From Zygotorulaspora mrakii (Eukaryota > Ascomycota > Saccharomycetes > Saccharomycetales > Saccharomycetaceae): 64,000 bases of DNA. Below, in pieces: positions 56,858 to 64,000 of the stretch; the first letter of the stretch is position 1; every line of letters starts with the position of its first letter. Where the stretch lies: the NCBI RefSeq assembly GCF_013402915.1, contig NC_050720.1:1240001-1304000 (forward strand). The letters run 5' to 3'. The translations under genes and the position numbers were made by a program. The notes beneath the pieces are model-generated. The model was not told where the DNA came from. It ran no database searches and saw only the letters and a list, made by a program, of their open reading frames with translations.

Positions 56858-58831
56858 ATGGATTTCACGTCGATGACATTAACGGATACAACAGCAACGT
56901 CTCCAGTACCTTCGGGGACAGCGTCGAGCAGTGTGAATCCAGTAAAGACAAGTTCAACTGATTTCTATTTGCCCGATGATAATGTCAGTTCGTTGACCGA
57001 ACAGTTATATGGACATCATTTGCAACCGTGCTCCCAGCAGCACCAACAGCAACAGCACCATCCACGCAGGGGCTCGAGTTCGCATTCCAACCTGAATGCG
57101 GTGGTGGCACCTCAGAATATGGCGAAGCTGAGAAGGGATTCTATTGCTCACTCACAGGGAATGGGTGGTGTTTCTTGGGGGTCGTTAAGCATAGGTTCAT
57201 GGTTAAGGGACGAAGTGATGTTCCACACAAATTCCAAAAACTCAAGAAGTAATAGTATCTCAAGGCATGGATCGATCAATTTGCAATCGACCAATGCTAT
57301 TCCAACAGGCACTTCTAGAAGGCCGTCACACTACCGGGCCTCTGCTTCGCCACCATCAGCTTACAATTCTTATCTACCAAATTTAGAGAAACAGTATTGC
57401 AAAGATTACTCTTGCTGTGGGTTGTCACTGCCGGGACTTCATGATCTTTTGAGACATTATGAAGAAGCACACATTGCAACGTCACCGGGCTCTTCAACGG
57501 CCAATATATTACAAAATAATTCGAATGCAAATCTCAGTACCCAAAGAAGGAAAGCTTATCAGAATTCCAGTCAATTGGGGATACCGAAGCAGAATCAACA
57601 ACACCAACAACAACAGAAGTCAAGCCATCAAAATATTATACAGCAACAGCTTCACCAACGGGGTCCTCAACAACACACCCCCCCGTCGTCACAGCAACCA
57701 CAGCAGCATTCGTCAAGGATTGCTACTTCACCGTCTACTATTGGAACTACTCATACCAATATCAACATAACTTCAACAGGGCATAATTCGACCAACGCAA
57801 CAACAACAACGTCAACAAATCCAAACAGTTCATTATCCCAAGCTCCTCAATTGCATTTAAATGGTAATTTAGTTGATGCAGTATCAACTAACGATGTTTT
57901 CCTTCAAGCAACTAATACAGCCCAGCTATCGAGTATTAGTAGGCGGCATGATGAATCCCAGAATAGTATGCCTCAACATTCTTACCAAAATAATGGCAAA
58001 ATTCCAATAACTCCGCAACACTCATTCAATACCTACTCCTTGAACATGCCATCTACTAAGAGCAGCCAAAACCATCACAGTAAAATGAATAATGTCACCG
58101 CTCACAACCAAATGAGTGGTTCAAATGGCAATCAAAGTAAGACATTGAAGTTTCCAACTAATGTTACAAATAATGGAATGGAATTCGATTTTATGCATGA
58201 AGATTTCGCTGGTAGTGATTTTGATGATAACACACCAGCATTTATGAGAATGGGAAGTACAACCATAAGCCATCCCCATCATAATCCACTGATAGGAAGC
58301 AATTCTAAGAACTCAATGATGAGCAGAGTTCATCAACCCACTCCTCCTCCCAGTAGCACCATAGGTGTGGTTGCGCCACATATCATGCACGATGAAGATG
58401 AAGATGAGGACGATGAAGAAGATGAAGAAGATGAGGACGATGACCTAAGCGCAGGTGCATCTAACTTATCGCAAGCGAAAAACTCTGATAACAACATAAA
58501 TAGACAAGAGGGCTATATTCATGATCCTGCAAGAAGGTTGTATGTGATGGATCACGAAGAGCATAAACCTTTCAAATGTCCAGTCATCGGCTGTGACAAA
58601 ACGTATAAGAATCAAAATGGCTTAAAGTATCATAAACTCCACGGCCATCAAAATCAAAAGCTGCATGAAAATTCTGATGGCACGTTTAGCATAATAGACC
58701 CCGAGTCAAATGAGCCGTATCCAGACGGCATGGGCTACGAAAAGGACAAACCATACCGCTGCGAAGTCTGCGGGAAGCGCTACAAGAATTTAAATGGCTT
58801 AAAGTATCATAGGGGCCATTCAACCCATTGA
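56858..58831 (+). CDS. SFP1: Sfp1, regulator of ribosome production and cell size
   Basis: TORC1-controlled transcription factor that activates ribosomal-protein and ribosome-biogenesis genes. 657 residues from MDFTSMTL (ATG 56858; the frame just before starts at a TTG). Conserved order: AKLRRDSIAHSQGMGGVSWGSLSIGSWLRDE (about 90-120), the split zinc finger with YLPNLEKQYCKDYSCCGLSLPGLHDLLRHYEEAHI (about 170-205), a Q/N-rich disordered middle, an acidic run, then two C2H2 fingers (CPVIGCDKTYKNQNGLKYHKLHGH and CEVCGKRYKNLNGLKYHRGH) ending STH exactly as in S. cerevisiae YLR403W. Several presumed targets are also in this window (TSR1, SYO1, RPS29, AFG2). Confidence 0.98.
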   Translation: MDFTSMTLTDTTATSPVPSGTASSSVNPVKTSSTDFYLPDDNVSSLTEQLYGHHLQPCSQQHQQQQHHPRRGSSSHSNLNAVVAPQNMAKLRRDSIAHSQGMGGVSWGSLSIGSWLRDEVMFHTNSKNSRSNSISRHGSINLQSTNAIPTGTSRRPSHYRASASPPSAYNSYLPNLEKQYCKDYSCCGLSLPGLHDLLRHYEEAHIATSPGSSTANILQNNSNANLSTQRRKAYQNSSQLGIPKQNQQHQQQQKSSHQNIIQQQLHQRGPQQHTPPSSQQPQQHSSRIATSPSTIGTTHTNINITSTGHNSTNATTTTSTNPNSSLSQAPQLHLNGNLVDAVSTNDVFLQATNTAQLSSISRRHDESQNSMPQHSYQNNGKIPITPQHSFNTYSLNMPSTKSSQNHHSKMNNVTAHNQMSGSNGNQSKTLKFPTNVTNNGMEFDFMHEDFAGSDFDDNTPAFMRMGSTTISHPHHNPLIGSNSKNSMMSRVHQPTPPPSSTIGVVAPHIMHDEDEDEDDEEDEEDEDDDLSAGASNLSQAKNSDNNINRQEGYIHDPARRLYVMDHEEHKPFKCPVIGCDKTYKNQNGLKYHKLHGHQNQKLHENSDGTFSIIDPESNEPYPDGMGYEKDKPYRCEVCGKRYKNLNGLKYHRGHSTH

Positions 58832-59058
58832 AAGTTCTCTGATATAAATGTAATGACAGGTTTTTTTAACTTGTTTCCCTAAGCCCTTTTTCTTATTAAA
58901 TTTTTAGTAGGTCGCATTCACTCGTGAAGTTGTTTCTATTTTTTTTTTATTTGTATTATTTGTATATCAAGTTTATAATTAAAGGGATATCGAAAGGATC
59001 ACTAAAACAGAGCCAATAACTCAAATCTACGTGAACGGGAAACAAAGGACCAACGCAT

Positions 59059-59895
59059 ATGCAATTGAACATAACCAAGCCATTGCAGATACTGCAATGG
59101 TCTGCCTACATTTATATTCTGATTTTAGTCAAGGGATTTATCATCTTTCCAATTGCCATATTACTTTTCAATGATTTCTATCTGCGATTATTGCCTTCAG
59201 ATTCATCCCAGTGGGTTCCATTATCCAAGTTTAACGTTGAAGAGTTTGACGAGGGTATTGAATTTTTTCAGAAGATTGAAAGAATACCCATCGAATGGGA
59301 TATACCTGCATTACCGGATAATGGCATTCCGGAAAGTATACCTTTAAGAGATCACATATCATATAAAATGGACTTTGATATGAACTTCTTTTGCATCAGC
59401 CCAACAAAAAACCTAGGATATACGCCATCAGGTATATCTGAGCTCGTTTTGGAGATTCATTCTACAGAAAGAAAGCAGTCTTTGATTTTTAAAAGAAATA
59501 TACCAATTTTATGTATGACAAATGGTGACAACATTGTTGAAGATGAGCTGTATGATCAAGGGCCCTCAAGAATAAGTTTATATGAAAAAGAGTGGATTAA
59601 CCATATCAAGATCCATGACAAAGTTGACATTGGCCCTGAAGACAATGAAATCAAATACATTTGGACGATACGAAGTGAAAGTCCTCGGATACTCTTTAAT
59701 CTGGAGTCCGGCTTTAGGTTACGTATGAATTTCGAGCAAGGATTGAGGAATTTGATGCTGCGTTGGCACAAAATAACCTATATCATTGGAGTTGTTGTTT
59801 TTGATTGTGCTATTTCAACAATTTTCGGAATTGCCGTTTTGATATCATTCTATTCCTTATCAAACAAGCTAAAGAGTCGTAGTAAAAAAGATTGA
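59059..59895 (+). CDS. SEI1: Sei1/Fld1, seipin
   Basis: ER seipin that organises lipid-droplet formation and size. 278 residues (285 in S. cerevisiae). The seipin plan is clear: a membrane helix near the N-terminus (YILILVKGFIIFPIAILLF, about 18-36), a luminal beta-sandwich domain, and a second helix near the C-terminus (YIIGVVVFDCAISTIFGIAVLISFYSL, about 243-268), with both ends cytosolic. It follows SFP1 as YLR404W follows YLR403W. Convergent with AHK1, only 62 bases apart. Confidence 0.92.
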   Translation: MQLNITKPLQILQWSAYIYILILVKGFIIFPIAILLFNDFYLRLLPSDSSQWVPLSKFNVEEFDEGIEFFQKIERIPIEWDIPALPDNGIPESIPLRDHISYKMDFDMNFFCISPTKNLGYTPSGISELVLEIHSTERKQSLIFKRNIPILCMTNGDNIVEDELYDQGPSRISLYEKEWINHIKIHDKVDIGPEDNEIKYIWTIRSESPRILFNLESGFRLRMNFEQGLRNLMLRWHKITYIIGVVVFDCAISTIFGIAVLISFYSLSNKLKSRSKKD

Positions 59896-59957
59896 ATATA
59901 TATATGAATGAGACATATTCGAGATACCAGGTACATTAAATTTTTTCGCTTTGGATG

Positions 59958-62900
59958 TTATCCATTTGTGTTTGACACGGCAGAGTATGTAGGAACTCTT
60001 ATTTCAAAATCCATGAATAGTGCCTTCTGATTTGAAAAGTTCAGATATTCGAAACGTTCTTCAATTGTTTTATTAAATATTCGAACTGTCGATGCAATTT
60101 TATTTAGACGTGTTTCCAAGCGCATTGTGTCATTTTTTGCTAAGGGTTCAAGGCTTCGAACGTGACGTCTTGAATCCGATTCACAAGCATCCCCCTTGCG
60201 TTTCGATTCCTTTTTCTCAATTGAAAGGCTGCCGAATTTTCTCAGCATCTCAGCATCTCCTGCCAACGGATCGAGTTGAGAATTGCTGAATAATTCGAAA
60301 TTTGGAACCGGAAGAGTTGGTTCATGACTCCCAGAAGATTGCAACGTCAATCCAGGATCCGAATCCTCCACTTCGAATGTGAAACTATCCACGGAACTTA
60401 CGTGAATTGAGTCATAGTGCAAATCCTCAATGAGAGAGTCATAATCTGTGGAATTTGGAGTGGGCAAAGGTTTTTCGTATGTTTTTGCTGTGGTTATCGA
60501 CCAACTGACGTTGGCCTTCTCGATTGTCTTCGCGAGGGGATCACAAGGTATGATGACTGGTTTGAACACAATTGATACCGCTTGATCATCTGCTACTGAT
60601 GAAGAGTATTTAAGTTCAATAGGAGAAAGCAATTTTTTCTTAGGCTTAACCCGTCTAGAATCGTCTTTGATTTCGTATAGTGTACCATCTTTAGAAAATT
60701 TGCTAGAATGAACTGCTCCTGACATCCCTCTTTCTGTATTTCTTGAGTTATTGAGTTGGTCCTCAGTGGAGCTATTACCGGTTGCTAAAGATGATACGTT
60801 AGAATACATCGATAAAAGCTCAACGGATTCAGAGTTAGGTAAACTTGTTTCACTTGAGACAGTTCCTCTACTACTTCTTCGAAGTTTTCTCTCATGGGTC
60901 TCTGTAGCTGCCTTAACAAATTCATCTGATTTAACCTCTCCTTTGACCTCTTGACCTGCCTTGGGGGAGAACCTATTAAACCATGAGCCCACTGTGCTGG
61001 AAAATGAGGCAGGCCCCGAAAATTTCGTTGTAACATCTGTTCTTATCTCGCTTGAGTCAGACTTAGATCGAGGGACTGGAGGCAAAGGAGATTCAGCGTT
61101 CTTCCGCTTGTTTTCCCTCAATAATAACGTTGCCTTGACAACCATTTCATCCAAAACGTCATACGGATATCTACCACCCTTGAGAACAAAAGAAGGTCGA
61201 ATGTTCGCTATACCGATAACTGTCGTAAAGTTCTGATACTTTGTGTTGGTTTTCATTTTCATATGCTTCTCTGCCTTGCGTATCAGATTATCTTCTGGAG
61301 GGCATTTGTTTGGCATTAAAAAAAATTTCTTATTACCATAAAATGAAAGGGGATCCGATTTAGCATTGAAAGGTGATTTGTCAGTTTTTTCGTATATACA
61401 AACCATTTCTTCATATAATGACTGAAATGTCATTCTCAGCTCTTCTTTGACATTATAATCGATCTTGCTGAATATTCTGAAGATGAGAAGTTTGAAAAAT
61501 ATCACCTTCACAAGATGAAAGTCTGAATCCAAGGTAAGCGTGCTCCAATAATCCTTTATTAATTTCAATGATAATCTTTCTTGAACCCCCAACGGCAAAG
61601 ATTCCCAAACGTTGAATAGGCAGATGAGAGAAACAATTTGGCAGTTAGCTCTTAAGGTTTGCAGCATTGATAAGAGTCCAGAGGTCCAGGCTTCCCAATC
61701 AAGAAAGTCGACTGACTTAACAGAATCAAACTGAAATATGATAAATTGTAAAATTTTGTTGTATACGACATTGGCCAGATGACCGTCATAAGCTGAAATG
61801 CTGGAGATATATCGTAATTGATATTTATCATGTAGTGCCAATAGGCTTATGATCTGGAGAGAATTATTGAAACAGCCACTCAAGCTTCTCAAACTTTCCC
61901 ATAACTTTATTGTGCGGAAATAACTAAACACGTAATCATTTAATGTTTCTGGGGTCAGAACACCATCATTTGTTACCGTCGAGGTCGTCGAATCGGGCAT
62001 AGTATCTGCAGTGACATTTAGGCTAGAATTTGAGGGATGTCCCTTAGTATGGGACACCTTTAGAAAGTTATTCAGTTTTTTCAAATCTTCTTCTAATGCA
62101 ATAACAGTGACATGATTAAGCAGTACTTCTGAACCCGGAATAATGCCAAGATTATTGCTCAGATTATCATGACCATCTGCAAATGAGAGAAATCTTAAAA
62201 CGATGTACCAATAATGCCAATAAAATGCAATAAAGATTGATTCATTTTGCATGTATGATACGACAATTTTGAAAAACCTGGTATCATGGGTTTCCAACTC
62301 ATCTGTATTAATCCTTTGAGATTCATCAGATGTGGTCTCGAACACTTTTCTTTTCCAAGGAAATAGTGATGGAATCGGACTTTGTTTGTAAGTCAGGCGG
62401 GGACATGTTACCAGAAGGAGTTGCGTATCATAATGAAAATCATCGGGAAGATAGAAAAATGCATATGCATTAAGCTTTCCTAGAAATGAACGCAATAGCG
62501 TGGAGTAACTCTTTAAAAAATGCAAATATCGTCTAGCTTTGACGGATTGGTCACGACCTAAAAGTCGGATATGCTTGGAGTTGAAAATGATCTGATTGGT
62601 CACACAGTGTATTGTAAGCAGTATGTGGTGGGAGTATATCTCTGTCTCTCTATAATGATGCACGGGCAACACCATCAGAGTGGACATTAATCTACTAACA
62701 CACTCCAAGGACACAGAAACTGTATCCGTGTTCCAAATGGGATCACTGAAAATCTTTTCTTGCAAACTTTCATTTTCTCCACTTTGCGAATTGACGATCA
62801 ACTCACTATTGAGAAAATTCAGCAGAGTAATCCACCATTGTGTCAGAACTTCTCTATGAACTTGTACTCTGTCCGTATATTGTTGACAATGCCTCAGGTA

Positions 62901-63116
62901 GGATAGCAGATTTAAACGCAGGAAATTGGCAATGTTCTTACTTGTATTGTTAGAACCATCGGATGAGGTAAATGCTGGGTTATCATTTCCATGATTACTA
63001 ATTAGTGCGATGAACCCATTCAATGCCTGAAATAGCTTTACCTCTTGACCACCCATCTGATTGACATTCTGATTTGATCCCATACCTCTGGCAGTATCAT
63101 TATCCCCACATTGCAT
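59958..63116 (-). CDS. AHK1: Ahk1, scaffold of the Hkr1 branch of the HOG pathway
   Basis: In S. cerevisiae YDL073W (Ahk1, 984 residues) binds Hkr1, Sho1, Pbs2 and Ste11 and restrains cross-talk. Here 1052 residues, soluble, no membrane segment. The first ~600 residues are helical and conserved-looking (LTQWWITLLNFLNSEL; SFADGHDNLSNNLG). The rest is Ser/Thr/Lys-rich and disordered, with polar blocks (SSEIRTDV, RRSSRGTVSSETSLP). The assignment is from its place between SEI1 and BRE1, divergent from BRE1 as in S. cerevisiae, and from size. There is no diagnostic domain to confirm it. Confidence 0.85.
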   Translation of the reverse strand: MQCGDNDTARGMGSNQNVNQMGGQEVKLFQALNGFIALISNHGNDNPAFTSSDGSNNTSKNIANFLRLNLLSYLRHCQQYTDRVQVHREVLTQWWITLLNFLNSELIVNSQSGENESLQEKIFSDPIWNTDTVSVSLECVSRLMSTLMVLPVHHYRETEIYSHHILLTIHCVTNQIIFNSKHIRLLGRDQSVKARRYLHFLKSYSTLLRSFLGKLNAYAFFYLPDDFHYDTQLLLVTCPRLTYKQSPIPSLFPWKRKVFETTSDESQRINTDELETHDTRFFKIVVSYMQNESIFIAFYWHYWYIVLRFLSFADGHDNLSNNLGIIPGSEVLLNHVTVIALEEDLKKLNNFLKVSHTKGHPSNSSLNVTADTMPDSTTSTVTNDGVLTPETLNDYVFSYFRTIKLWESLRSLSGCFNNSLQIISLLALHDKYQLRYISSISAYDGHLANVVYNKILQFIIFQFDSVKSVDFLDWEAWTSGLLSMLQTLRANCQIVSLICLFNVWESLPLGVQERLSLKLIKDYWSTLTLDSDFHLVKVIFFKLLIFRIFSKIDYNVKEELRMTFQSLYEEMVCIYEKTDKSPFNAKSDPLSFYGNKKFFLMPNKCPPEDNLIRKAEKHMKMKTNTKYQNFTTVIGIANIRPSFVLKGGRYPYDVLDEMVVKATLLLRENKRKNAESPLPPVPRSKSDSSEIRTDVTTKFSGPASFSSTVGSWFNRFSPKAGQEVKGEVKSDEFVKAATETHERKLRRSSRGTVSSETSLPNSESVELLSMYSNVSSLATGNSSTEDQLNNSRNTERGMSGAVHSSKFSKDGTLYEIKDDSRRVKPKKKLLSPIELKYSSSVADDQAVSIVFKPVIIPCDPLAKTIEKANVSWSITTAKTYEKPLPTPNSTDYDSLIEDLHYDSIHVSSVDSFTFEVEDSDPGLTLQSSGSHEPTLPVPNFELFSNSQLDPLAGDAEMLRKFGSLSIEKKESKRKGDACESDSRRHVRSLEPLAKNDTMRLETRLNKIASTVRIFNKTIEERFEYLNFSNQKALFMDFEIRVPTYSAVSNTNG

Positions 63117-63620
63117 ATTTCAACGACTCAAAACTTGAAGTTTCAAATTGAAGTTTCACTACTTGTTGAACGGAAATAAGGGAATTCTGTAGTCCAGCAA
63201 CTCTTCAAAAGCTTTTTATGCCAGCCAGTATACAGTATACCAAGTAATTGCCACAGTTTCTATCGAAATGCACCTACAGCACCAGATATCGTTGGTATCA
63301 CTCGCACAATCGGCCTTTCCCCAAAGTTGATTCTTATTGACCCGCGCTTGCCATACTACCTTAGTTCTCCCGTTTCTAGCGATTCTCGACAATATACAAT
63401 GAAAAAAAAAGTAGCGAAGAGAATTCATAACTTTAAAGTCCTAAACACACTGGGGCACAAAAGGAACGCCAGAGAAGCTTTTCCATAGTCCTAGCGAGTT
63501 AGCAACCTTGACTGTGTGCTATCTGATACGACTTTACATGTTTTTTGGTGAGAAAAGGACCTGAACAAGAGTCCAGTTTGTGCTATTTTGCTAATATATA
63601 TTAGAGAAAATAATACCGGG
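63117..63620. promoter_or_regulatory. AHK1/BRE1 divergent promoter region
   Basis: 504 bases between two divergent ATGs, with a poly-A tract at 63402-63410 and AT-rich sequence before BRE1. I see no defined regulatory motif or gene. Confidence 0.4.
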
Positions 63621-64000
63621 ATGTGTAGCGAGCCTGCTGCAAAGAGAGCCAGACTCAACATATCGGAACCGAACGAGCCTTTGACTCAACGCGATGTGAT
63701 AGCGTTCCAAAAGGAGGCTCTGTTTCGGTGCTTGAATCAGCACAGGACGAATCTCGAGTCGTTGAAGCAGCAGTACGATTTATCAAAACGACAGTGCACA
63801 GATATCAGTAGAAAACTGGCTAATTTAATGGCACTTGTCGTGACCCTTGCGCGGTTTCTCGCAGGCTTTTGTGAGAACGCTGAGGAAAAGCAGCTTTGTA
63901 GTAAAGTTTCAGAAGGTGACGAAACGGTGATAGTTCAGCTGAGTGATCCTTTTATGAAGCTTTTAATAAAGTATAGTACTGTGGAGAGATCTTCCAATGA
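63621..64000 (+). CDS. BRE1: Bre1, E3 for histone H2B, N-terminal part (runs off window)
   Basis: RING E3 ligase that with Rad6 adds ubiquitin to histone H2B. The 126 complete codons before the window edge are open and read MCSEPAAKRARLNISEPNEPLTQ...VIAFQKEALFRCLNQHR...SRKLANLMALVVTLARF, closely matching the S. cerevisiae Bre1 N-terminus (EPLTQSDVIAFQKEALFRC). The Rad6-binding region continues outside; the C-terminal RING is not visible. Orthologue YDL074C. Confidence 0.96.
   Translation, partial: MCSEPAAKRARLNISEPNEPLTQRDVIAFQKEALFRCLNQHRTNLESLKQQYDLSKRQCTDISRKLANLMALVVTLARFLAGFCENAEEKQLCSKVSEGDETVIVQLSDPFMKLLIKYSTVERSSN

Overview
The window is nuclear DNA from a budding yeast of the family Saccharomycetaceae. 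The genes are compact and almost intron-free, the two introns found use the yeast signals GTATGT and (T/G)ACTAAC, and nearly every protein reads as a close homologue of a Saccharomyces cerevisiae protein. The gene order is the strongest clue to lineage. S. cerevisiae chromosome XII-right genes (YLR383W to YLR404W) and chromosome IV-left genes (YDL058W to YDL074C) alternate here in one series, each present once. That is the unduplicated arrangement, so the species diverged before (or without) the whole-genome duplication. A Zygosaccharomyces/Torulaspora-type yeast is my best guess; Kluyveromyces or Lachancea are not excluded.

Layout: 0-12.5 kb holds the 3' half of SMC6, then USO1, RAD59, ELP1/IKI3 and SWC7. 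12.7-19 kb holds VAC14 (with a newly recognised 5' intron after a 4-nt first coding exon), the REI1/REH1 zinc-finger gene and a gene-poor gap containing one small hexapeptide-repeat ORF. 19-26 kb holds TSR1, RPS29 (with a probable 5'-UTR intron and an altered zinc site), the H/ACA snoRNA snR34 and STE23. 26-34 kb holds ECM19, SYO1, UBC9 (intronless), PEX19, CCW14 and ART10. 34-41.6 kb holds ATP10, a small predicted membrane protein, IDP1, a decayed ORF, COX8, COX9 and VPS33. 41.8-52 kb holds AFG2, CBS1, SKI2 and BDF1. 52-64 kb holds a GC-rich island with a 34-bp perfect palindrome, then YET3, DUS3, SFP1, SEI1, AHK1 and the 5' end of BRE1.

Functional themes: ribosome production (TSR1, SYO1, AFG2, REI1, RPS29, snR34, DUS3 and the regulator SFP1), with PAC/RRPE-type promoter motifs in front of several; mitochondrial respiration (ATP10, CBS1, COX8/COX9 as a divergent pair with CCAAT boxes, IDP1); membrane traffic and lipids (USO1, VPS33, VAC14, YET3, SEI1, ART10); and genome maintenance, chromatin and RNA decay (SMC6, RAD59, BDF1, SWC7, BRE1, SKI2).

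I found no transposon, tRNA, CRISPR or clearly novel multigene system. The most unusual things are loss of two of four zinc-binding cysteines in the Rps29 gene, the VAC14 micro-exon, the RPS29 leader intron, the repeat-built small ORF, the decayed ORF sitting where S. cerevisiae has CST9/ZIP3, and the GC island with its palindrome.
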